In this document: one piece after another, positions 1 to 11,491 of the stretch
Layout of the letters: every line of letters begins with the position of its first letter
How positions within the stretch are numbered: the stretch's first letter is position 1
Source of the DNA: Nemopilema nomurai
Taxonomy: Eukaryota > Cnidaria > Scyphozoa > Rhizostomeae > Rhizostomatidae
Assembly (NCBI GenBank): GCA_003864495.1
Contig: ML133496.1
Location: 751,122 to 815,121, forward strand
Length of the DNA stretch: 64,000 nt
Reading direction: 5' to 3'
Position numbers and translations under genes: made by a program
Notes under the pieces: generated by a model
What the model saw: only the letters and a program-made list of their open reading frames with translations
Told to the model about the DNA's origin: nothing
Database searches by the model: none

Positions 1-970
1 TCATAATACGCTACCCCCTTTCAGGAGATGATTTCGTTGGTTGTGAAAGTCCCCCGCAACAGCACGCACAGCGGAGGAGCAAACAAAAGTCACATGAAAA
101 ACTCACTGTTATACACACAAGGAATATCCCTGTTGGCCAAGGGATTTCAAACGCCAACAGTGCATTGTTATTGAATGGAAACGGGCCAAACAGTTTAAGG
201 GGGATTATGCTATGACCAAAAATAACAGTTCTCTTGAATTCAATGGGTCACAGGCTTTGTTAGGGGAAACACGATTTCTTGTGAAATACTGACTTTTATG
301 TTGTGAAAGTAACAAGCGCTAGCCAGCAGAACATTTGGCATGAAGAATGGGACCCCCTTGCTTGCTCTCTTTCACTAGATAGGGCTAGTTTGACCATGAG
401 TTGCAAAAACACATTCCAAACTTCAACTTCAAGCTTTGAATTGAATCAAAAACAAAAGATTCCAAGATTATAATGCTAAGTTCTGGGAGCTTCAGCTTCT
501 GGGTGCCAGGTGACAGAATACTGGGATAGTGTAGAAAAAGGATAATTATATTCAATGTCCATTCAATCAAGACACATCTCCTTGTGTTGTGTCCTAACAG
601 ACCAGGACTTTCCAAACCATAATCACCACAAACAGAATTCCTGAAAACCACATTCAATTTATTCCCACCAACACACTCTACTCTCATCCTGTGAGAACCA
701 GGCTGCTTTTTGGAGACCTTTTTGCCGGGGTACCACAGTCAAAAATCTTTCAAAATACCAAGCCTGAGCAAATATATAAACTTCTATCTGAAATATACCA
801 ATATAAATATAGCCTCCTATTGCCAATTTAATCGCCCACAGCAAATATCAAAGAGTTAGTGGTGTTTAATAAAAAGTGACAATAAATGACATTTAGTTTC
901 ATATTATCCAGGTGTTGGCACCCCATGCAAATTGGAAGGCATTAAGAATGAATGGAAACATTAAACTCAC
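1..970. other. Intron or flank of the DUSP6-like gene, no exon seen
   Basis: After the donor at 970-969 no stretch on the minus strand encodes the HCxxGxSRS phosphatase loop, so the whole segment is probably intron 2. Short open frames here show no family features. Confidence 0.5.
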
Positions 971-2814
971 CAATAAAATCAAATGCTTGCGGAAATAGCC
1001 TGAGAAGGTTCCCTTCCCAATTGTCTTCCACTGGCAACTTGAGGTAGTTAAAACTCTCTTCATTTTCAAACTCGTTTGGCAAATCATGGGTGACATTTAA
1101 AATGTATCTGATCTTGTGGTCCCTCAGGCATCCCCTATCCGCAGAATCCTTTTTATTCCCAAGAAAAAGGTATGGAATTATCTCGATGGGCCCGGAGCTC
1201 TCCGGATTGTACCGACACGGTTCCTTCTTCATCTGTGGGTAAAGGGGCAGTTTGAAACTTGAAGTGTTGTTGTTGTTGTTGTTGTCGTTTGAATCTGTTA
1301 TCTTCAATGCAGATATACTGTAGAGTGCCTTGCCCACTTCATTTCCCTCACCGCACTGACAAAGATGTGGGTAGCATTCTTCAAATCGATTAAATCCACC
1401 TGGAACAAAGAAAATTATTTCTTGATTCCCTGTACCGAATAGTGTTATGAGACAAGAAATGCAGATTAATGTTCAATTACAATCATAATATGGCCCTTAC
1501 AAGATGAAACCTCCTTTGGGGGAGGGGGGCGTCCTCATAACCCCTACTATTCAGCATGGGTATCAAGCAAGTGATTCATCTAAAACAGAGCATTTACTTG
1601 GAAAGCTCCCACTTTCGCTGACTATCCCACTTTTACCGACCACTGATAAGAAAATGTCAGCATCCTTCCGTCATGACAGCTTTTCTCCTTCTGTTGTCAT
1701 TCGACTCTCTTCTTGCTATTTGTCTGTGCCCTTATTTGTTACATTTTCCGTTCTGCGGTTGTCTATAAAAATCTCCTGAGTTTACAGCAGGACGACCAAA
1801 CCCACTTTGCGGTAATAGGCGATTTCCGTCGCAGCGAGTTGAAAAAAGGCTTAGTTTTATCGTATTCCCCGTTAGTGTATTAAACTTCATTAAAACAAGA
1901 AAAGGCAAATTTTTGACTGATCTTGGTGGCATTTGGTCGTTTGATCATATCCTATACGCAGACGATGAAGTATTTTGACGGTGTATCCTTTACTTTCAGG
2001 TCCTTTCATAGTTGTACCTGATTTTTGGTCAGATATTAATAATTCATAGTGTTTTACAACATTCTATTTATGCAAAAAGGCTGATTCTGCTAACAAGGTA
2101 CCAAAGAAACGCCAGAATGAAAAATTAATCGTGCATTTAATATCAGTAAACAAATGCAAACAAAATTTCAAACTTTGCAGTCAATTGTGGTAAAACTGTT
2201 ACATACGACGGCCGTGTTTTGCAGAAGGTTGTGCATTGTGAAAAGCAATTTCAAAATAAAATGCAATGCTGTCAACTCTTATTTCACAATAGACTTTCAA
2301 GTAAATTTGATACTCTGTTTCTTTGCGCAAATCAAATTGGTTGGCAATATTTGTTCCAGGCTTGCTGCAAGTGAATAAATTCTAAAACTGACTTACCCTC
2401 GAGAAAGCAAACTCTACAGTCCTCTGACAATTTGGAAATAAGGAACTTTAAGACACTGTTCTCCAAATTATCCTTCTTGCTTTTCGAGTCGCAAAGGACG
2501 ATCCTTTCAAATTCACCACGGCGTTGGAATTTCTTCTTCGATGCATCGGAATTTATCAAAGTTGAAAGGGATATGTTGCCTTTCCTAAGCCTTCGCAAAA
2601 CAAGGTCTGATATTTGTAAATTAATGGCGCCTTCAATGTGAGCATGGCAGTATTCTGAAAACGGTCTGCAGTCAATGACAAGCAAATCGGCACCTTGGTC
2701 CAGTTGATAGTAGAGCCAGGACGGTTCCTCGGAGATGAAGGTCGTAGGCCCATTTTCTCTGTCCTTTCTGGTGTGTGACTTTGGGGTCTCGTCTAGAACT
2801 AGACAAGGCATCAT
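971..2814 (-). CDS. DUSP6: DUSP6/7/9 (MKP-3)-like MAP kinase phosphatase, 5' part only
   Basis: Dual-specificity phosphatase that in this class removes both phosphates from activated ERK, mainly in the cytoplasm. Exon 1 is 2814-2397 and exon 2 is 1399-971, both with good GT/AG borders and both ending in phase 1. About 282 residues are visible. Residues ~30-150 form the rhodanese (CH2) domain, with the DCRP loop near residue 48 and an arginine-rich kinase-docking motif LVLRRLRKGN (71-80), the pattern typical of DUSP6. The junction gives LEGGF, the conserved end of the rhodanese fold. Exon 2 carries a linker with an Asn run and then the first half of the phosphatase domain (IPYLFLG, RYILNVT, LPVEDNW). 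The HCxxGxSRS catalytic exon is not found in 1-970 and must lie to the left. The start is a double ATG at 2814/2811. The break before the catalytic exon is at the site expected for the family. Confidence 0.9.
1400..2396. other. Intron 1 of the DUSP6-like gene
   Basis: About 1 kb between the donor at 2396-2395 and the acceptor at 1401-1400 on the minus strand. No conserved coding or RNA feature was seen inside. Confidence 0.75.
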
Positions 2815-2938
2815 GTCAATTCCGTGTTCAAGAGCTGGTTATTTGACTTGTTGCTCAATTTAAATTCTCGTTTACTCATCAACGACAGACTGAACACGAT
2901 CAGAGTGCAACTTTCTCTCGCTCCTCTGTTCCCCTCTT

Positions 2939-2947
2939 ATTTATATA
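2939..2947 (-). promoter_or_regulatory. Candidate TATA box of the DUSP6-like gene
   Basis: Read on the minus strand the bases are TATATAAAT, about 125 bases upstream of the ATG at 2814. That would place transcription start near 2910. The inference rests on motif and distance only. Confidence 0.45.
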
Positions 2948-4380
2948 AACAATGGCGCCTCTCTCAAAAACACGGTATTGTATCTCCAACGATTCGTCCA
3001 ATCGTGTTTCAAAAAAACAATGGGGATTATTCGGATAGCCAATGAAACACTGTGACTCTTTCTTTTGTTCTCGACAATTGTCTGGTAATTATTTGCTAAT
3101 TTTTGCATAAAGAGCGAATTACCCAATCAAATTCACTTTGATGACAATCGATATTATTGTAAAGGGCACCCTGCCAATCATTAAGGACATTCTTTTGTTG
3201 AGTAGATCTTTTGTTATTCATTTCCTTTTTGAAAGAAGAAAGGAGAAACATGATCACTCAACAGCCCAACATCTTGTGTTCGCAAAATACCGGATGTGGC
3301 ATGTCCTCAGTTTTCTTCAAATCTATTTTGATGCTTGAGATCATTTTGGAAGACGGGGGTTGAGTAGAACCGCTCAAACTGGGATAAGGACATTCTGCTA
3401 AGCAAATTCTGAATTAAATATTCAGATTTTTAAAGATAAAATTGTTTGATTTTTGACAATCATAAAGCTATTTTCGATGAAGAGCTTCTTAATAACGAAT
3501 AACTTTTCTGAAAGTTCTTCGCCTTGATCACAGCAGTTAAGATCATGAAAAACTAGAACATACGTTTATATAAATTTTACTGAAAATAGTGAATGTTTTC
3601 AGGAATTTCAAGGCAGCATTTATTTTGAAACTTCTACTCTTTCGAAGTATTTTGGAGGTAAATTTAGGAGAGCGTTTAAGACAACAAGAAAGTTAGTTCT
3701 GATAAAAAAGGTTAAAATGGAAATTTAGTATCAAGCCATTCATTTACATTTATCAAACATTGAAAATTGCGGTTGTTAACCATTCTTTATTGCGGGGAAG
3801 TTTGGATTTTTTAAGTACATGATCTTTAACAAGATGCTTGATTTGCGGTGGAAAATTGGCCGAGAGAGCAAGGTGGAAATCTAATATTCTGCGTGGGTTT
3901 AACTGCATCGTGTTGCAAATACAGAACACAGCTGTTTTCTAAAGCAGTCTTTTTCGCAAAAGCAGCTCGACTTTCGCAATTTTCACAAGTTTGGTGAGCA
4001 TCTTCTTAGCTTGACGTCCAAAATAGGCCACAAGTGTTTGTGCTAAATTAACTTTTCCTATTTCCTACACTATAAATTGGCTAGCTCTTAAATGTTACAT
4101 CAAAGTCTTCTTCGGGTTGATGATTTGAAAAATTACCCGATAATCGCTTGATCACAACAAATCTATAACCTCGTGTCACAAACACGGCACTTTATCTCGG
4201 TTACAACCCCCTGAAGAAGGACAACGTGTGACTCAAAACGTAATTGTTTGTTTATAAAATTCTTACCATAGTTGTTAGAGATAAAAAGCAAGGCTTTCAA
4301 CCCAAAATTGGTCATAGAGAAAGAGCGCCATCATTTTTCCCGCTGCCTCGTGCGTAGCGAGAGGGGGTGCTGATCTCTAA

Positions 4381-4388
4381 TGACGTCA
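4381..4388. promoter_or_regulatory. Perfect CRE palindrome
   Basis: TGACGTCA, the full CREB/ATF site, about 1.57 kb upstream of the DUSP6-like start codon. A second copy is at 4870-4877. MKP genes are often signal-inducible, but the link to this gene is inference. Confidence 0.3.
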
Positions 4389-5470
4389 TGAACTCTATCC
4401 GTGCAGGAAACAATAAAATTTCTTCAATTCACGATGACTGACTCAGCAATTTTTCAAAGTCGAACTATTCCTGCATTGTTTCTGAAACTTCAAAACGACG
4501 AATTTCACCCTAGTGCTTCACCAAGGGCATACACATTATACGGTGCCTAGTTTCCACTCTTGCCTACTAGACTATTGTCTAAAGTCTCTACTATTGCTTA
4601 CTTATTGTTTTGAAAAATTCACATATTTCCACCTCCTACAAGCTTTTATGGCAAAATTCATAATTTACATTTCTATAATCTTTTCAGCTTTCTTGCAGAA
4701 ACTTTTGAAACCAGATTCGCAGATGGTTTTGTGGATTCGTGCATGTTCGCGCCAAACAGAGGCCCTTCAAGCAAAAACCGGTTCTAGAGTTACAAGCTGT
4801 GACGTGTACGAAGTGGGATACCGAAAGAACCTGGCACAGGATGCCGCGAGAATGAAAGGAATCCAAGTTTGACGTCAGGGCGAATTATCAGTACTGGTTA
4901 GGGCGTTTCTAGGGCTTTGGTTCAGTTGATCCAATATGTCCCCCTTTGACGTACGCAAACGCATGCTACAAAAGCGGTTGTGAAATTTCACGCCTCCCAG
5001 AACGAAAATGGTAACCACACGCAAATGAAAACCCTGTTGCTAAGAAACAAGAAGCCTCTTATCACACCTGAGGAGGTCATTTGTATTCTGTTTGCCTCGT
5101 GTCTATGGAGACGTGTGAAGACGAATGCGGCCGAAACTGGCAAACATACAATGCTTACCAAAATCGTTATTACACAACGGCAATTCTATGTCTCGCGTAC
5201 ATCCCTTGGCACTACCACATGGGCAGTGAGCCCCCTCCCCTAACGTGATAAAATTACCCAATTTCCTACTAAGACAGTTTGACATCTTCATTGCAGTTAA
5301 TGGCACCACCAAGTTGAAATTAAGAATCCTTACCACATCTTTGGGAAAAAATTCTCGAATATCCTTGCCATATGAAAACGATTAACAATTCATAAATTTC
5401 GAGTTACGTCATGGGCTATTCTTGATACCAACTGCAAATATCCAAAACAACGAAATGTCCAAGTTTACTT

Positions 5471-5954
5471 ATTTCATAGAGCTAGTGTTTTAAGTCTCAA
5501 GTTTTAAACCATTTCATAGAGCTAGTGTTTTAAGTCTCAAGTTTTAAACCATTTCATAGAGCTAGTGTTTTAAGTCTCAAGTTTTAAACCATTTATAGAG
5601 GTAGTGTTTTAAGTCTCAAGTTTTAAACCATTTAATAGAGGTAGTGTTTTAAGTCTCAAGTTTTAAACCATTTCATAGAGCTAGTGTTTTAAGTCTCAAG
5701 TTTTAAACCATTTCATAGAGGTAGTGTTTAAAGTCTCAAGTTTTAAACCATTTAATAGAGGTAGTGTTTTAAGTCTCAAGTTTTAAACCATTTCATAGAG
5801 GTAGTGTTTTAAGTCTCAAGTTTTAAACCATTTCATAGAGCTAGTGTTTTAAGTCTCAAGTTTTAAACCATTTCATAGAGCTAGTGTTTTAAGTCTCAAG
5901 TTTTAAACCATTTCATAGAGCTAGTGTTTTAAGTCTCAAGTTTTGAACCATTTC
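5471..5954. repeat. 40-bp minisatellite, about 12 copies
   Basis: Head-to-tail array of a 40-base unit beginning atttcatagagctagtg and ending aagttttaaacc. Copies are nearly identical. They differ mainly at one site (gagCtag or gagGtag), by a few tttcat/tttaat changes, and by a one-base deletion in the fourth copy. The last copy decays after 5940. No open reading frame runs through it. The homogeneity suggests recent expansion or unequal exchange. Confidence 0.95.
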
Positions 5955-7914
5955 GTATGCCCCATTCATATGAAAGGAGCTCGTTGATGTCAAGCTTCAC
6001 TTGCAATATATTCTGAACTTGATTTGCTTTCATCACCCATCGCTCCCTGGACTTCTCTTGGCTGCAACTGGTATTTATTCTCCTTACAGCGGTTGCAAAG
6101 GACAACGTAATGTCACATGTGATGTCTTAAAAAATCTATGTAAATATTTCAACGTTGATCACATAATTTTATCACATAATAAGTATGGTTTAACACAGCT
6201 TGCAATTGGCAAAATCTAGAAAAAGTTTTATGACGAGAGCAATTCGGCTCTCTCTAATAGGGTAATTCAGGCATGGCTAAAACACTCGTTGTACCATCTC
6301 AGACATCAACTTTTGAGTTCACAAGCGTTTGATTGCTGAGATTTTCTGGGGCAGTGTTTCGTATGCAAGAGTTTTTCTTTGATCTGTTTCTCGTAGTGCA
6401 ATAATAACAGCGATAAAAAGAGCCTCTAAATATCAAGTCGGCTTCATGGCAGTGAGTAGGCAGCCAGTGAATCAGTTTAACTGCCCTCCTAACTGGTCAT
6501 CTTCTCCACCGTTCGCAACATCAGGCAACAAAATCTAAGTACACGAAATATACACCATCAAGGTCTCCCATCTCAAGCTCCTTGTTTGTTAGCTCACAAT
6601 CCTTAACAATAATGTCACAAATCCATGCCCCCGGTTTTGGTACTTTTTCAGAAGACCATCCCCAGCTTTTGCCAATGCGGTGCCAAAAATTGCGGTATCG
6701 GCCGGATCTCTGGTTCCCTGTCCTCTAATGGCCGGAACGAAATCTGCCTTCGTCTTTTCCATGTCGGTCATGAGCAGCCGAGTATGGCAATAACTTCTTA
6801 CCAAAACCTTTTACTGTCTCGATACAATACGAGTCTACGCTCCAAAACACTATTTGTGACAACGCAGAGAACCTACTCTTACGCACTGGAATCACACCGC
6901 AGGTTATACGTCGCGCGGTAAACTTCTGCACGAATCCCTAGCCAACCTTCCCGTCGTTACGTTGATTAGCTACTTTGAGTAAAGTCTCCTTAATCATCAC
7001 CGCCTATTGTACAACAGTTGTTTCAGGCCAGACTGAATAAATAAATAACGACGTGGAATCCTAAGGTCTTCGAGCAGCGCAGCCTAACAATCAAAAGCAG
7101 CCAGATCAATGCAATCAGGTTGTTGTTCATTAACACAGCAGCGCAATTGCATTTCCTTCTAATTGCAATTATTTGGCGCGCTTTCTAGAGCAATCCATCT
7201 ATCTGTTGTTGATGTAGACTGATAAAAACATCCGCCAGTTAAAGCTTCTCTTGAGAACGAAGCTGCCGTGCTCCTCAAAAAGGTGCCTTCAATTCCCGAT
7301 CTCTTTCGCATTTTCAAAGTGCAGACAGGCACGAAAGAAAATCCCATGAAAAGGCATTCAACTAAGGGTGCCGAATTTGTTGATAAGCTCGTAGCACCTG
7401 CGAATATTACAAAAAATTGCAGGAAAAGCGGAAAACTTCGACATGCAAGCATCTTAATACTTGCTTGCAGTGACAACGAAAGGGGTGCAGGTTATAGTTT
7501 AAAGGGGGGCTTCTTCGCCAAGTACAAGGGGCGGACTGGAAGGCGAGTAAAAAGGAAAAGCGTGGGGAAATTTCTCACGGCAGAACATTATCCAGAGCCC
7601 AGTTTGGGTACCATTGCTCATTACGAATCGCAACTATTCAACATTATTGCGCGTGACAAGGGGCAGGAGAAGTATCTATATGACATCAGAGCAAGGAAGT
7701 ACGTTAAATGTAAAGGTTATTGGGGAATGCGCTGCAGGGCATATGCATTGTGTGGTAGGGTGGCCAGCTTCTTTCCAAATTGCCATTAACATGCCCCCTT
7801 CTTTCTAATATGGCTAAATTTGCTTCATTTTTAAGATATTCTCTACCCCCGTGGCAATGACTCTTAATTGTTATCTGTATGTGGTAACCTGTATGATTTA
7901 CAACGTTTTCCCCA

Positions 7915-7945
7915 GTGCAACAGCAACAGCAGCAACAACAACAAC
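7915..7945. repeat. CAA/CAG-type microsatellite
   Basis: Imperfect run of CAA and CAG triplets. A similar, longer CAA-rich tract lies at about 11165-11235. Confidence 0.7.
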
Positions 7946-9785
7946 TGCACAGAAAGGAGGTCTAGCGAAGTTGGCATCATTGATACCTCACTCGCCCATT
8001 AGCTCAATATGTAGTTGTCTTCCCACAGAAACTGTGAGTCACAACGCTAAGCAAAGATCGTCAAAAATACTCAAGCATCGGTCATATTTAATAATTCCAA
8101 TGATATATCGTACAAGCTAACAGTTTTGAACACATTTCATATTTTACATCAATAGCCTTCCGTTATAAAAACAAACATTATTCTAATTCAAATTGGCACC
8201 TAAGGTTAAAAAGAAAGTTAACACCAATAAGATGCTGTTATAGTAATTATAATATATTGTTTGTAAAAAATAGCTTGCCAAACTCAATACAAATACACAT
8301 AGAAATAGTTTATTCTTAGAACGAGTAACAACTATAATACATTACTTGAAATGGCTAACATACGGGAAGCGGCCTTCATCAACTAAGGTAGCTTCTGTGG
8401 TACGTTGGCCAGAAGTCTTTTGTTCCTGGGCCGAGTCTCTGATTGGTCGTTTGAAGCGAGTTCAGGGGGTGCTGACCAGTCGATAATAGGTCGGTTTGTC
8501 GAAGGCCTAAGAGAAAACACGACGGTTAGAGCGACGAAATCAGTACATGTGTCTATAAAGTCTATGTGTCTATAAAGTAATAAGTCGCATCTCTGCTTTA
8601 GAGTACGTGTAGGCTGACTACCAATATCTGATACTTTTTCCTTCAAAGCGAGGGATCATTCCTTGGCAATCACTTCGGCAAATTAATCCAAAAACAATCT
8701 TGGCATCATAGGAAGCTGTTTAAAAAATATTTGACAGCCAGGGAAAGACAAAATGTAATTGATCCAAGAATCTCTTTAGAGATAAAACAAACCCCTGTTG
8801 GGACTGAATCGAACATGAAAAGCTGTCAAAACTGATTCACACTGATCCGGAATCCTTTTGAAAAAGGATTGATGTTGATCCCGGAATCCCCTTCAGTTTG
8901 TTCCGCGGAACCGAATGAAGGCGACCTTTACACGGGGGCTGTCGTGAGAGTCAAGTTTATTGAGACCCAAAGGTTCACGGAAATTGTACAATCAAAACGG
9001 AAAACATTAATGCTGTATTGTCCGCTGAGCATCGTTGTGTAAAACGAGGGCATTCGCCCATTCTGGTGCCTTGACCCAGGCTGCTCACCATTGCAAAGAA
9101 GGGTTGGATTGCCCCAGAATTAACAACAAGTTTTCAACTAATGTTTAAAAAAGCAGCAGAGTAACACCAACAAGATACCAACATTTGTCTAAGCGGCGAC
9201 TTGCGTCCTATGGGGACCCTTTAGACATACGCCCTGCCACTAAGTTAGTCATAAAATGGGGATTATTAATGGAATTTCCCCCTGGGAAGAGAAACAGACG
9301 TTTTAATATGCAGTTTATGAAAACAGTGAGTAAATGGCGTAGAGGTAATACCAGGTCTGGGTGTGAAACCATCCCGTTCCGCTGCTAGAAATGTTCCGTG
9401 CGTGCTCTAAAAAACAAAACATTTACTGTAATCACTGCAGTACAAAGACAGGGCTGACAACATGGGCCTAATTACAAGCAATCACATCGCACCATGCATT
9501 ACGAATTGGTAGAAACAAATATCAGCACCATGCTCCTTGCATCTTCAGCTGTTTGTTGTCTTCACGCAACGCTGGTTCCGCACGGTCTCAAAGAAACATC
9601 GTCTACTCTCTTTTCACTTCACAAATCCCTTAACTCTCTTTGTCTCTTTGATGCTCTTTCCCATTCGTGATTTAGCAGCGAACCGGCCCAAGCTAAGCCT
9701 CCCTTTCCGTGGTCGAATCTCACGATTCTCACAGAATCCGCTCGACAAATTGACGCAGCTTGGGACACGCTGTTTTCGTTATTCT

Positions 9786-9860
9786 GAATTTGGCAAACAG
9801 GAATTTGGCACACTGGAATTTGGCACAGAGGAATTTGGCACAGAGGAATTTGGCACACAG
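9786..9860. repeat. 15-bp tandem repeat, five copies
   Basis: Five direct copies of a unit of the form gaatttggcacagag, 75 bases in all. Because 15 is a multiple of three it gives an EFGTE-like pentapeptide repeat in a 123-codon plus-strand frame (9537-9908), and a CQIP-like repeat on the minus strand. No gene structure around it supports translation. Confidence 0.9.
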
Positions 9861-11164
9861 AAAGCTTGGGAAAGATTGCTAGACAGTAACATCATTCTAT
9901 GGTTGTGACCCAAGCCTTCTTGAGCCAGACACCTTTTGCTTTGCTTTCGTTTAAAATCGACAGATTAAAAAAAATTGATCAGGAATTGAATCGGAGATGC
10001 TCGAAGAAGATAGCAAAAGGGTTAAAGCTCTAATCAATCTCCTTTCCCTTCTTATAATACCAGCGACTTTGAATTCAAAAATCATGATATTAATAATATT
10101 AATATTAATGATAATATATGATGCTTGCTGCTTGATAATATTAATGAATACTGATACATAGCAGCGACACATGTTAGGCCGTTCAAAGGGCAAGTCACTG
10201 AGTCAGCGAGTCGAATGCAAAGGTATTTCAGCAAGAGAGCGCGGAGGAAAACACCATTCAAAAGAGGAACTTGAGGCCAGGCAATGTCGCCTTTATTTGC
10301 ACTGGAGGAGCACTGTTGAATGTCAACTATAAATAGCACGCCATGCACCTTCTGCGGCTTGAACCGGAGCCCTCGAAGCTCCGTCTCGTTTCCACACATC
10401 CCTCAGTGTTACAATCAACTCTCCAAGCATCAACAAATGACCAGCAGCATTAATAACAGGAAAGCTAGCGGTTTCCTTAGATTTTATTCACAGGAAGAAA
10501 GAAAAAGTTTGTGAAAGTTTCGTCACTCCTTTTTCCGCATTAAGACACACACACAAAGCCCGCAAGCACACACGTCTTTGAGCAACAGCTGTTCTTGAGA
10601 AGGCACTCGTTGAAGAAGCACTAGCGAGACAGCGGAAACGGGGCCAACAAACAGGGAAGCACTCGTCACAACAAGTGATTCCAGACATTTTTCCGGTGAT
10701 CAGAATTAGTTTAAAAACAGTCGAAAGGAATTGGCCTGCATCTTTTGCTGTCATCTACAACAAGCAACTCACAGAATAACGGAGGGGGCTGAAAAAATGA
10801 GTGGTGGAAGTTCTTCAGGGTTCATTTTATTAACATAGAAAATTATTAAAGTTTTGAAGCTTATAAGTGAGGTGGGTTTCGAAGCTCATGTCAGTGTATG
10901 TTTAACAACCAACATTCTTATGTTATTGGCAATGATTCTGAAAACTAGTGTTTGGCAGAAAAAGCAAATCAGGAAGCGTCAAACCTTAGACGGGCTTGCC
11001 CTTGGAGATAGGTCAAACAACTTTTGGCTGCGAGGCTTTTCCAAGCTGAAACAAAATCAGTTCAGCTTAAAATAGCAACAGCTTCAAGTTAGAAAGATAA
11101 ACAATAGGCTGCGCTCTCAGCTCTGTTCTAGGGTGAAATCGTTGAATGAGCACTACCACACACG

Positions 11165-11235
11165 TAGCCGCAGGGCCACAACAACAGCAGCAAATACAAC
11201 AACAACAACAATAAATATAACAACAACAACACAAA
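11165..11235. repeat. CAA-rich microsatellite
   Basis: Interrupted CAA triplet run, just beyond the 3' end of the ANKRD26-like gene. Confidence 0.75.
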
Positions 11236-11376
11236 CATAAGATTATATTTCATTAAATTATGTCTTTTCAATCCTACCCATAGACATGCAATAAGTGAAG
11301 CCATACATTTGTGCCTTTGTCATACACAGTGCATGTTCAGTGATTCAATAGGGATAGGGGCGTAATGAAAACACTA

Positions 11377-11382
11377 TTTATT
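11377..11382 (-). terminator. Candidate polyadenylation signal of the ANKRD26-like gene
   Basis: AATAAA on the minus strand, about 110 bases after the stop codon at 11492. Motif and position only. Confidence 0.4.
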
Positions 11383-11491
11383 AAGTAAACCCATTTTGCA
11401 GCAAATTATTAAAATCATCAGATGCAATTATACAGATGCAGTACGGATACGCAGTCAGCAAGAGAAATGCAGAAGACGATTAATTGGCAGG

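Larger units (their letters stand above)
2815..11491. other. Intergenic region between DUSP6-like and ANKRD26-like genes
   Basis: 8.7 kb without a recognisable gene. It holds the DUSP6-like upstream region, two TGACGTCA palindromes (4381 and 4870), a 40-bp minisatellite, a 15-bp repeat and CAA-rich microsatellites. The longest open frame is 7268-7789 plus (173 codons), which shows no recognisable motif and has an overlapping open frame on the other strand. I treat it as probably non-coding. Confidence 0.6.

Noticed and set aside
7268..7789. 173-codon plus-strand open frame
   Set aside because: No recognisable motif, no start-site or splice support, and an overlapping minus-strand open frame. 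It could be an old transposon fragment, but nothing shows that.
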